Source of the DNA: Candidatus Heimdallarchaeota archaeon AB_125
GTDB taxonomy: Archaea; Asgardarchaeota; Heimdallarchaeia; Heimdallarchaeales; Heimdallarchaeaceae
Assembly: GCA_001940755.1 (NCBI GenBank)
Contig: MEHH01000077.1
Span: forward strand, 1 to 9,741
DNA length: 9,741 nucleotides
Reading direction: 5' to 3'
Within the stretch, counting starts at the first letter, position 1, and each line of letters opens with the position of its first letter. Positions 1 through 6,568 of the stretch are shown in pieces. The notes beneath the pieces were generated by a model. It was not told where the DNA came from, did not search any database, and saw only the letters and a program-made list of their open reading frames with translations. Made by a program: the position numbers and the translations under genes.

Positions 1-7
1 TTTTATT

Positions 8-37
8 ACTTCAATCTTATTTTGAAGTGTAGTTTTT
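8..37 (+). terminator. possible hairpin plus T-run terminator
   Basis: ACTTCAA (8-14) and TTGAAGT (22-28) form a perfect 7-bp stem around a 7-nt loop, followed by a run of five T at 33-37. It could end transcription of a gene left of the window. The stem is AT-rich and weak, and such a hairpin can arise by chance in AT-rich DNA. Confidence 0.3.
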
Positions 38-55
38 CGCTGGCTTGGTTTTTTA

Positions 56-523
56 ATGAAGAAAGTTTCAGGTAATTGCTGTTTCTTTCCTGCTTCTACT
101 CCTGCTGCGTCCACGGATTACATTGATACTCTTGCTGCCGGTCATGCGGTATCTCCGGGAGCCAGGGTGAAGATAAGCGTTCAGACGGCTTTCACGGTAT
201 CGGCTGGTGCGCCTACTCTTGTATGCGGTTTACAAAGTGATACTGATGCCGGGTTTGCTGACAGGTCTCGCCAGTGTGTTGTTAGACTTCAATCTGGTGA
301 TGAGCACACCGTATCCATTTGGCAACATATTGTCAATGAGTCTTTGTCACATTGTGACGAAGTATACCAGCGCTTATATGTAAGCTTAGCCAGGAAAGAT
401 ATTCGAGGCGAGAGCGAATACAAGGACGAATTGCCAGGTATTATCGAAGAATTGAAAAACAAGAATTTAGCTGATGTTTTAATAGATATAAAAGAGGAAG
501 AAAAGAATAGAAAAATAATGTAA
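56..523 (+). CDS. phage-like (Bbp16-type capsid cement?) hypothetical protein with AT-rich tail
   Basis: A 155-residue ORF with no clear SD or strong TATA element upstream; ATG is the first start after an in-frame stop at 23-25. Residues about 15-112 look beta-rich. The order 'STDYIDTLAAG', then 'SVQTAFTVSAGAPTLV', then 'LQSDTDAGF', then 'QRLYVSL' recalls the small Bbp16-family capsid cement proteins of tailed phages. This is recognition from memory, without an alignment. Residues about 124-155 are different: charged, lysine-rich and probably helical, like the host genes. By hand count GC is about 52% over 121-300 and falls to about 33% over 421-480, whereas neighbouring genes run near 30%. 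The ORF uses GCG, CGC, ACG and CCG codons that are rare in its neighbours. Likely foreign DNA (provirus remnant or transfer), or a junction introduced during assembly. The ORF is probable; the family is tentative. Confidence 0.55.
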   Translation: MKKVSGNCCFFPASTPAASTDYIDTLAAGHAVSPGARVKISVQTAFTVSAGAPTLVCGLQSDTDAGFADRSRQCVVRLQSGDEHTVSIWQHIVNESLSHCDEVYQRLYVSLARKDIRGESEYKDELPGIIEELKNKNLADVLIDIKEEEKNRKIM

Positions 524-526
524 GGA

Positions 527-561
527 TTTGTTTCTTACACTCTTTCCTTTTCTTTATTTTT
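527..561 (+). terminator. T-rich tract, archaeal-type terminator
   Basis: Directly after the stop of the first ORF lies a pyrimidine tract with several T runs (TTTG, TTTC, CTTTCC, TTTTCTTTATTTTT). Archaeal RNA polymerase terminates at T-rich tracts without needing a hairpin, so this plausibly separates the ORF from the prenyltransferase gene. Confidence 0.4.
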
Positions 562-568
562 GATTATA

Positions 569-584
569 GATAAACTTCATATAC
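569..584 (+). promoter_or_regulatory. candidate BRE/TATA of the prenyltransferase gene
   Basis: GATAAAC (569-575) followed by TTCATATAC (576-584) resembles a weak BRE plus TATA pair centred about 26 nt before the ATG at 606. That is the distance expected for a leaderless archaeal mRNA. An alternative TATA-like GATTATAG lies at 562-569. No SD motif precedes the ATG. Confidence 0.35.
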
Positions 585-605
585 AATTTTCAAGTTGTCT
601 TATTC

Positions 606-1943
606 ATGTTAGACCAAGCTAAAGCTTTTCTTGGTAATTTCAAAACATTAGATTTAGTCACTTGTAGTTATAGTGTATCTAACATAGCACAAGTATCATT
701 TATTCAGGAAGATTTTGATTTTTACATTACTGGTTTAACAAACCAAATTCATATTGAACAGATAAAATTTAATCCAAAAGTGATTCTTCAGTTTAAAGAT
801 AAGGAAATTAATCTAACATATCAAGGGATTGCAAAAATTGTTGAAGCAACCGAAGTTGATGAAGAACTACTTAAGAAATTAACAAAAGCTGACTCTATTA
901 TTCAAGAGGGAATTTTCACTCCTGTTTTGGTAAAAGTCATACCATTAAAAATTGAAGTTAAAAAATGGGACTTTGTTTATGGGTTCCCACAAAACAAACC
1001 AAATATAGTAAAGGAAGTTTTTCGTTCAATTGAAACTACAATTAAAATCTGGTTCAGAGCAACTCGGTTATCATTTGTAGCAGTAAGCATAATGGGTGTT
1101 TTCATCGGAACAGCTTTCTCCTTTTTTGAAACAGGATCTCTGAATTCATGGCTAAATTTTCTATTAGCAGTTATAGGTATTGCATTCTTCCATATTGCTA
1201 TTGATTTACTAAACGATTTCTCAGATCATCGTTCTGGCCTAGATGAGACTAATGTTCAATTGACTCCATTTTCTGGAGGATCAAGAATGATTCAAAGCAA
1301 ACTTTTTTCTCCTGCAAAGGTTCTAATGGGTGCAATTTTCAGTTTAACAGTCTGCTTAGCAATTGGTCTATATCTGAATTTTACAGTTAATGGAAACATT
1401 ATTCTTTACTTAGGATTAGGAGGAGCATTCTTAGGTATCTTTTATGTTGGAGCTCCAGTAAAATTGGTTTATTATGGCTTAGGGGAACTTGCTATATTCT
1501 TAAGTTTTGGTCCTGGAATAGTATTTGGTTCCTATTACCTTCAAAATGAGGTTTTTTCATGGAATGCTATTCTTATTTCTATCTTGATTGGTTTATTGAT
1601 TTCTCTAATTCTCTATATCAATCAGTTTCCTGATTATGAAGCAGATAAAGCGAAGAATAAACTAAATTGGGTAGTTCTCTTAGGGAAGAAAAATGCTAGA
1701 CATGTTTATGCTTTCTTCATGGTAATAACATATACGTTACTAATTGTTTTTTCAATTCTAAACATCTTACCGCTTTTGAGTTTAATAGTCCTTGTTTCAC
1801 TTCCCCTACCGATAAAAGCAATAATTACTACCTACAAACATTATGACAATTATCTAGCAATGATTCCAGCTTCAGCAATGACAATATTAACTTGCTTAGC
1901 TTTTTCTATACTTCTGGGAGTTTCTCTATTTGTTGCTCCATAA
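606..1943 (+). CDS. UbiA/MenA-type prenyltransferase fused to N-terminal PNPOx-like split barrel
   Basis: A 445-residue protein. From about residue 140 to the end it is a multi-pass membrane protein with the UbiA superfamily signatures: a first aspartate-rich motif 'NDFSDHRSGLD' (N203, D207, D213) followed by 'GGSRMIQ' (224-230), and a second motif 'DYEADKAKNK' (D343, D347) followed by 'LLGKKNAR'. These match the MenA-like branch, which joins a polyprenyl diphosphate to an aromatic acceptor such as 1,4-dihydroxy-2-naphthoate; the acceptor here is unproven. Residues 1 to about 125 are extra for the family. They resemble a pyridoxamine-phosphate-oxidase-like FMN-binding split barrel: 'FDFYITGLTNQIHIEQIK', 'NPKVILQF', 'YQGIAKIVEATEVDEELL', 'LVKVIPLKIEVKKW'. 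The gene lies 82 nt after the phage-like ORF and converges on hutI with a 21-nt gap. The prenyltransferase call is strong; the N-terminal call is moderate. Confidence 0.88.
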   Translation: MLDQAKAFLGNFKTLDLVTCSYSVSNIAQVSFIQEDFDFYITGLTNQIHIEQIKFNPKVILQFKDKEINLTYQGIAKIVEATEVDEELLKKLTKADSIIQEGIFTPVLVKVIPLKIEVKKWDFVYGFPQNKPNIVKEVFRSIETTIKIWFRATRLSFVAVSIMGVFIGTAFSFFETGSLNSWLNFLLAVIGIAFFHIAIDLLNDFSDHRSGLDETNVQLTPFSGGSRMIQSKLFSPAKVLMGAIFSLTVCLAIGLYLNFTVNGNIILYLGLGGAFLGIFYVGAPVKLVYYGLGELAIFLSFGPGIVFGSYYLQNEVFSWNAILISILIGLLISLILYINQFPDYEADKAKNKLNWVVLLGKKNARHVYAFFMVITYTLLIVFSILNILPLLSLIVLVSLPLPIKAIITTYKHYDNYLAMIPASAMTILTCLAFSILLGVSLFVAP

Positions 1944-1964
1944 ATATGAAGGAAGATAGTAGTT

Positions 1965-3230
1965 TTAATTTGCTATTTTTTTTCCATCTTTTACAACAAT
2001 TTTACCATCTTTGAAGACTGTATTAGCGTGATTAATTCCAAGTCTGTAAGGGATAGAAGAAACACTAGATAAGTCTAAAATTAAAATGTCGGCCTTATTT
2101 CCAATATCTAATGTCCCAATCTCATTTTCTCTGTTCAAAGCCTTAGCACCACCAAATGTTGCTGCTTTCAATGCTTCTTCAGGAAGCATTTTCATCATAA
2201 AACAACCCAGCCCAATGACTAATTGCATATTCAAGATGTAACAATTTGGGTTAAAATCTGATGATAGAGCAACTTCAACTCCTGCATCTTTAAACATTTG
2301 ATAGTTTGCATATTTCTTTAGCATTAGTACAAACGGAGTTGCTGGAAGTAAATTTGCTACAACATTAGCTTGAGCCATTGCACTTGCTGATACTGCTTCA
2401 GCATAAAGGAGATGATCTGCAGAAACTGCACCTAATTCTGCTGCCATAAGGGCTGCTCCTACATTTTCTAATTCATCAGCATGTACTCTAGATTTGAATC
2501 CAAATGATTTTGCATCTTCTAGAAATTGCTGTGATTCCTCAACAGAAAAAGCTCCTTTATCAGTCCAAATATCAACATATTCAGCAAGTTGTCTCCCTTT
2601 TATTTGAGGTAGAAGCTGTGTCATACTTTCAATATATTCCCATTGATTCCCTAGAAAATCAACAGGTTTCATATGACAACCAAGAAAAGTTGGAATAATA
2701 TCAATCGGATGTTTCTCATTCACTTCCTGGATCACTTCAAGAATCTTAATTTCTGTTTTTGCGTCCAGACCATATCCAGATTTTGCTTCAATTGTAGTTG
2801 TTCCATGCAGTAGCATTTCATCTAGTCTTTGTAGAGCTGAATTTTCTAATTCTGATTTCGATGCTTCCCTTGTTTTGTTAACTGAAAACATTATTCCCCC
2901 TCCACCTTGAGCAATTTCAAGATAAGATTTACCTTGTATTTTCATCCTAAGTTCATGAGACCTGTCTCCAGCAAATACCAAATGAGTGTGTGAATCTACA
3001 AAACTTGGACATACAATTTGTTTCTTCTTACAATCTATTACCTCGTGATCAAACTTTGAATAGTTAGATAAAATATTGGAGGTTTCACCAATAGCTTCAA
3101 TGAGACCATTTTTTATTACTATGGTATCAGGCACTTCTTTTGAATAAATTGGTTCATATTTTGTTACAGGACCTAAAAATAATTCAGAAGCATTAGAAAT
3201 GATAATTCCTTCTTTCTCTGCATTTTGCAT
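1965..3230 (-). CDS. hutI: imidazolonepropionase (histidine degradation)
   Basis: Hydrolyses 4-imidazolone-5-propionate to N-formiminoglutamate, third step of cytosolic histidine breakdown; a metal-dependent amidohydrolase. Numbered from the ATG at 3230 (421 residues): 'DSHTHLVFAGDRSHE' gives metal ligands H81 and H83; then the family signatures 'QGGGGIMFSV' and 'EAKSGYGLD', 'FLGCHM' (H186), 'HADELENVG' (ligand H250, catalytic E253), 'SADHL' and 'SSDFNPN' (D325). The C-terminal 'GTLDIGNKADILILD' completes the amidohydrolase beta-sandwich. Length is typical for HutI. A longer reading from a TTG at 3239 adds three residues. I prefer ATG at 3230 because the TATA element at 3258-3267 predicts transcription starting near 3237, downstream of that TTG. 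It follows a histidine ammonia-lyase on the same strand after about 105 nt and probably has its own promoter. Urocanase, the intervening enzyme, is absent from the window. Confidence 0.96.
   Translation of the reverse strand: MQNAEKEGIIISNASELFLGPVTKYEPIYSKEVPDTIVIKNGLIEAIGETSNILSNYSKFDHEVIDCKKKQIVCPSFVDSHTHLVFAGDRSHELRMKIQGKSYLEIAQGGGGIMFSVNKTREASKSELENSALQRLDEMLLHGTTTIEAKSGYGLDAKTEIKILEVIQEVNEKHPIDIIPTFLGCHMKPVDFLGNQWEYIESMTQLLPQIKGRQLAEYVDIWTDKGAFSVEESQQFLEDAKSFGFKSRVHADELENVGAALMAAELGAVSADHLLYAEAVSASAMAQANVVANLLPATPFVLMLKKYANYQMFKDAGVEVALSSDFNPNCYILNMQLVIGLGCFMMKMLPEEALKAATFGGAKALNRENEIGTLDIGNKADILILDLSSVSSIPYRLGINHANTVFKDGKIVVKDGKKIAN
1976..1991 (+). terminator. T-rich tract ending the prenyltransferase transcript, inside the hutI 3' end
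   Basis: Eight consecutive T (1976-1983) followed by CCATCTTTT lie 33-48 nt past the prenyltransferase stop on the plus strand. They could act as an archaeal T-tract terminator. The same bases encode lysines near the C-terminus of hutI on the other strand, so the match may be incidental. Confidence 0.3.
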
Positions 3231-3257
3231 GAATCTCAAGTTTTAGGCAGAAAAGAA

Positions 3258-3275
3258 GTTTTTAAAGTTTGCTTC
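3258..3275 (-). promoter_or_regulatory. BRE/TATA promoter of hutI
   Basis: On the minus strand GAAGCAAA (3275-3268) runs directly into CTTTAAAAAC (3267-3258), a good archaeal BRE plus TATA pair. The TATA centre near 3263 predicts transcription starting around 3237, about 7 nt before the ATG at 3230. This gives hutI its own near-leaderless transcript. Confidence 0.5.
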
Positions 3276-3280
3276 ATTAT

Positions 3281-3324
3281 TTGAAAAAAGAATAGAAATG
3301 GAATGGGTTTTAGAACTACATTCC
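3281..3324 (-). terminator. hairpin plus T-rich tract downstream of the minus-strand histidase
   Basis: GGAATG (3324-3319) and CATTCC (3305-3300) form a 6-bp inverted repeat around a 13-nt loop on the minus strand. It is followed by ATTTCTATTCTTTTTTC, which contains six T in a row. It sits 12-55 nt past the stop of the upstream histidase and before the hutI promoter, so it could separate the two transcripts. The hairpin is modest. Confidence 0.35.
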
Positions 3325-3335
3325 TTTTAAAAATC

Positions 3336-4859
3336 TCAATCTAAGCTTCCAACTTCCTTTTCAACTTCTTCAAGAATCTCACAAGATTTGACAAGAGCTT
3401 TCATAGCGTTATGATCATCAAACAGAGGTCTATCTACATCTAAGAATTCAACATGTCTGCGAATAACTTCTTTAGCTTTAGTTACACCTTTACCAAACGC
3501 AAATTCTCGAAAGTCTAATGCTTGAGCTGCAGCCATAAGCTCTATTCCTAAAACCCCATAAGCATTATCTAATATTTGGAAGTTCTTAAGCGCTGTATTC
3601 ATTCCCATGGAAACAAAATCTTCTTGATCTGCAGCTGCTGGAATTGATTGTATACTTGCAGGCATTGAAAGAATTCTCATTTCTACTATTTGCATATCGG
3701 CTGTATACTGGCTAAGCATTAAACCAGACATCAAACCTGCTCCTTTAGTTAAGAAAGGAGGTAATCCTACACTTAAAGCAGGATGGTTTAATCTGTTCAT
3801 TCTTCTTTCAGACATTACACAAACCATTGTCATAGCAGCTCCAGCTAAATCCATAGGGAGACACACTGGAGTACCTTGGAAATTAGCACCTGTTAGTACG
3901 AGTTTCTCTTCTGTTAAGAAAACAGGGTTGTCACCAACACCATTTAATTCAATTTCAACCTGAGAACGAGCCCAAGCAAAAGTATCATGTGCTGCGCCTA
4001 AAACTTGTGGTGCAGAACGCATTGAATAAGCATCTTGTACTTTAACCTTTAGTTTTCCTTCGTAGAGATCTCCACCCTTAAACAATTTAGAGAGTGATTT
4101 TGCACATCTTACAGCTCCTGGAAATCCACGAAGTTCATGTAATTTTGGTGTGTAGGGTTTCATATTTCCCATTAATGCTTCAATTGACATAGCACATGCA
4201 ATCTCAGCTTGCTTCATGAAACGTAATGCATCATAAAGAAAAATTGCACTCATTGCTGTAAGAAGATTGGATCCATTAATAGCAGCTAAACCATCTCGTG
4301 CCTGTAAACCTGGTACTTCAATACCAGCTCTGTCCATAGCTTCTTTACCTTCTAGTAATTCTCCTTTGTAAAAAGCTCTACCTTCACCCATCAACAACAA
4401 TGCAATTTGAGACATTGGAGCTAAATCACCAGAAGCACCCACAGACCCTTTTTCACAAACTTCAGGAGTAACTCCTTTGTTGAGCATCTCAACATATGTT
4501 TCAGCAATAATTACTCTGTTTCCAGAATAACCGTTAGCTAAAACGTTTAACCTGCCTAACATTGCTGCACGGATATGTTCGATTGGAGCAGCTTTACCAA
4601 TTCCTGCTGCATGATTGTATATCAAGTATTTCTGAAACAACAGAACTTCATCACCTGTTAGAACCACTTCCGAAAATTCTCCTATTCCAGTGGTAATTCC
4701 ATACATGGTCTCTTTTGCTGCAATTTTTTCCTCAAGCATATCTCGACATTTTTGCATTCGATCGATTGCATCAGGATGAAACTCAACCTTTTCATTATGT
4801 CGAGCAACATTAACTACATCTTCAATTGTTAATCCTTTACCTGTAATTATATATGTCAT
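3336..4859 (-). CDS. hutH: histidine ammonia-lyase, divergent subfamily (MIO enzyme)
   Basis: A 507-residue aromatic amino acid lyase, predicted to convert L-histidine to urocanate and ammonia. 'GSVGASGDLAP' supplies A142-S143-G144, which cyclise to the MIO cofactor. Counterparts of the active-site residues known from Pseudomonas HutH are all present: Y53 ('YGITTGIG'), H83 ('YNHAAGIG'), N196 ('INGSN'), Q275, Y278 and R281 ('QDAYSMR'), F327 ('ANFQGTP') and E413 ('DQED'). The histidine contact H83 and E413 favour histidine over phenylalanine or tyrosine. It differs from classic HutH in having NH for SH, NFQG for NFHG and QEDF for QEDH. It closely resembles sequences I recall from anaerobic bacteria, which suggests transfer. 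ATG at 4859 is the natural start. It diverges from a second histidase gene and precedes hutI. An aminomutase or another aromatic substrate remains possible. Confidence 0.9.
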   Translation of the reverse strand: MTYIITGKGLTIEDVVNVARHNEKVEFHPDAIDRMQKCRDMLEEKIAAKETMYGITTGIGEFSEVVLTGDEVLLFQKYLIYNHAAGIGKAAPIEHIRAAMLGRLNVLANGYSGNRVIIAETYVEMLNKGVTPEVCEKGSVGASGDLAPMSQIALLLMGEGRAFYKGELLEGKEAMDRAGIEVPGLQARDGLAAINGSNLLTAMSAIFLYDALRFMKQAEIACAMSIEALMGNMKPYTPKLHELRGFPGAVRCAKSLSKLFKGGDLYEGKLKVKVQDAYSMRSAPQVLGAAHDTFAWARSQVEIELNGVGDNPVFLTEEKLVLTGANFQGTPVCLPMDLAGAAMTMVCVMSERRMNRLNHPALSVGLPPFLTKGAGLMSGLMLSQYTADMQIVEMRILSMPASIQSIPAAADQEDFVSMGMNTALKNFQILDNAYGVLGIELMAAAQALDFREFAFGKGVTKAKEVIRRHVEFLDVDRPLFDDHNAMKALVKSCEILEEVEKEVGSLD

Positions 4860-4900
4860 ATTCTAATCCCACAGTTTAGTTCTAAAAAATCAATATACGC

Positions 4901-4920
4901 TTTATTTAAAATATTTCCTC
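4901..4920 (-). promoter_or_regulatory. candidate BRE/TATA of the minus-strand histidase
   Basis: On the minus strand GAGGAAATA (4920-4912) is followed by TTTAAATAAA (4910-4901). The TATA centre near 4905 predicts transcription starting about 20 nt before the ATG at 4859. A second AT-rich candidate, GTATATTG, lies at 4898-4891. No convincing SD motif is seen in the leader. Confidence 0.4.
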
Positions 4921-4972
4921 AATGTAGCTGATTAACAAGGAACTTTAGATTATAGAGAAAATTCAATAGTTT

Positions 4973-5000
4973 CGGAAAAGCATAACGAATAAATAATATA
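4973..5000 (+). promoter_or_regulatory. candidate BRE/TATA of the plus-strand histidase
   Basis: CGGAAAAG (4973-4980) and CGAATAAATAATATA (4986-5000) are the best BRE- and TATA-like stretch. The AT core is centred about 28-30 nt before the ATG at 5024, which fits a leaderless or very short-leader mRNA. A GAGGT at 5001-5005 lies 18 nt from the ATG, too far for a normal ribosome binding site. The 164-nt gap is shared with the oppositely directed histidase promoter, so a regulator bound here could control both genes. Confidence 0.4.
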
Positions 5001-5023
5001 GAGGTTAAGAGTATTAGATAATT

Positions 5024-6568
5024 ATGGGCCAGGAAGTTGTAGTTTTAGATGGAGATTCTTTAACAATCAAATCCTTACTTGAAATAACAAGAAAAGGAAA
5101 AAAAGTGGAGTTAAGTGAGGAAGCTATAAAAAAAATAAAGAAGTCACGTAAGATAATAGAATCTAAACTTGATAAAGACGAGATTATTTATGGTGTATCA
5201 ACAGGTTTTGGAAAACTATCTGATGCAGTTATATCTCCATCAGAACGAGGAATTCTACAAACTAAATTAATTAAATCACACAGTATTGGTTTTGGTCCAT
5301 TTTTACCTGATGAAATCGTTTTAGGTGCAATGATTATAGAACTAAATTCTTTTTGTAGAGGAGCAAGTGGAATCAGAATAGAAATAGCTGAGCTATTACA
5401 AAAACTAATCAACGAAAAGGTTATTCCTCAGGTTCCTAGTGTTGGTTCTTTAGGTGCTAGTGGAGATCTTTCTCCGCTAGCTTACATAGCAAGAATTCTC
5501 ATTGGAGAAGGAAAAGCAAAATTCAATAATGAGGTGCTCAAAGGTTCTGAAATTCTTAAGAGAATTGAATCTACTCCTATAGAATTACAAGCAAAAGAAG
5601 GATTATCCCTGATAAATGGAACACATGTATTAACATCATTTGCAGCACATTCAGTTTATGATTCAATAAATGTTCTCGAGAATTCTGTACTAGCGGTTGG
5701 ATTAACCTTAGAGGCATTCGATGGTAATACAAGAGCATTTTCTTCATTTGTATCTAATTTACGACCTCATAAAGGACAAATTAAATTTGCCAAAGCAATT
5801 CTAGATATTTTAGAAGGTAGTACTTTGTTAAAAACTGAACCAAAAAGAATTCAAGACCCATATTCGATAAGGTGTTCACCACAAGTTCATGGTGCTGTTC
5901 TTGATGTCATATGTCATTGCAAGAGAGTAGTAGAAATTGAGTTAAATTCAACTACAGATAATCCTCTAATTAATCTAGAAACATCAGAAGTAATTTCGGG
6001 GGGGAATTTTCATGGAGAACCAATAGGATTAGCTATGGACTATCTGTGTATTGCAATGACAGATTTAGGGAATATCTCTGAAAGACGAGTAAATCTTCTA
6101 TTAGATGCTTCAATTTCTGGACTTCCTTCCTTTCTAATTAAGGAACCTGGATTGAATTCTGGGTTGATGATGATACAATACCTTGATGCAGCAATTGCTG
6201 CTGAAAACAAAATCTTAGCTTCTCCTGCTTCAATTGATAATATTTCTGTATCAGCTAACCAAGAAGATCATGTTTCAATGGGTTTCACTGCAAGTAAAAA
6301 GGCTTACCAATTAGTAAGAAATATTGTTCAGATGGTTGCAATTGAGTTCTATACTGCTTACCAAGCACTGGGATTTAAGGAAGACAAGAACAAAATATCT
6401 AATATTGTATTAGAAATTTTTAATTTCATTAGTAAAGATATCCCGCTTCTAACCGAGGATAAATTCTTCGACGAGGAAGTTAATTGGGTAGCAAGAAAAA
6501 TAGAAAATCAGTTATTTACTGATATTGCTAAGAAGAAATTAGGTCACATATTTGGTGATAATTTGTGA
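5024..6568 (+). CDS. hutH: histidine ammonia-lyase, canonical type (MIO enzyme)
   Basis: A 514-residue histidase: L-histidine to urocanate plus ammonia, the first step of the Hut pathway, cytosolic and normally tetrameric. 'GSLGASGDLSP' provides the MIO triad A145-S146-G147. The other active-site residues known from Pseudomonas HutH are all present: Y56 ('YGVSTGFG'), H86 ('KSHSIGFG'), N198 ('INGT'), Q277, Y280 and R283 ('QDPYSIR'), F329 ('GGNFHGEP') and E414 ('SANQEDHVSM'). From Q277 to E414 even the numbering agrees with that enzyme. Base composition matches the surrounding AT-rich genes, so this looks like the resident copy, whereas the divergent copy on the other strand resembles bacterial sequences. 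Its last codon and stop overlap the start of the metallophosphoesterase gene, suggesting one bicistronic mRNA. The histidase call is strong. Confidence 0.94.
   Translation: MGQEVVVLDGDSLTIKSLLEITRKGKKVELSEEAIKKIKKSRKIIESKLDKDEIIYGVSTGFGKLSDAVISPSERGILQTKLIKSHSIGFGPFLPDEIVLGAMIIELNSFCRGASGIRIEIAELLQKLINEKVIPQVPSVGSLGASGDLSPLAYIARILIGEGKAKFNNEVLKGSEILKRIESTPIELQAKEGLSLINGTHVLTSFAAHSVYDSINVLENSVLAVGLTLEAFDGNTRAFSSFVSNLRPHKGQIKFAKAILDILEGSTLLKTEPKRIQDPYSIRCSPQVHGAVLDVICHCKRVVEIELNSTTDNPLINLETSEVISGGNFHGEPIGLAMDYLCIAMTDLGNISERRVNLLLDASISGLPSFLIKEPGLNSGLMMIQYLDAAIAAENKILASPASIDNISVSANQEDHVSMGFTASKKAYQLVRNIVQMVAIEFYTAYQALGFKEDKNKISNIVLEIFNFISKDIPLLTEDKFFDEEVNWVARKIENQLFTDIAKKKLGHIFGDNL

Noticed and set aside
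428..520. Weak resemblance of the first ORF's tail ('ELPGIIEELKNKNLADVLI') to a cobalamin-binding domain helix
   Set aside because: Only a short helical pattern is shared; the DxHxxG cobalamin signature and the glycine-rich strand after it are missing.
2504..2698. Plus-strand 64-codon ORF antisense to hutI
   Set aside because: Lies wholly inside hutI, which has a complete set of family motifs; no promoter or family resemblance.
3308..4887. The 11-mer TTTTAGAACTA at 3308-3318 and, inverted, at 4887-4877, flanking the minus-strand histidase
   Set aside because: Pairs of identical 11-mers are expected many times by chance in an AT-rich window of this size, and there is no target duplication or mobile-element gene.
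5188..5412. Minus-strand 74-codon ORF inside the canonical histidase
   Set aside because: Shadow of a well-supported gene; composition mirrors the coding strand and there is no independent start signal.
5998..6006. Homopolymer run of seven G in the plus-strand histidase, possible frameshift site
   Set aside because: The frame reads straight through as the conserved 'ISGGNFHGEP', so no frameshift is present.
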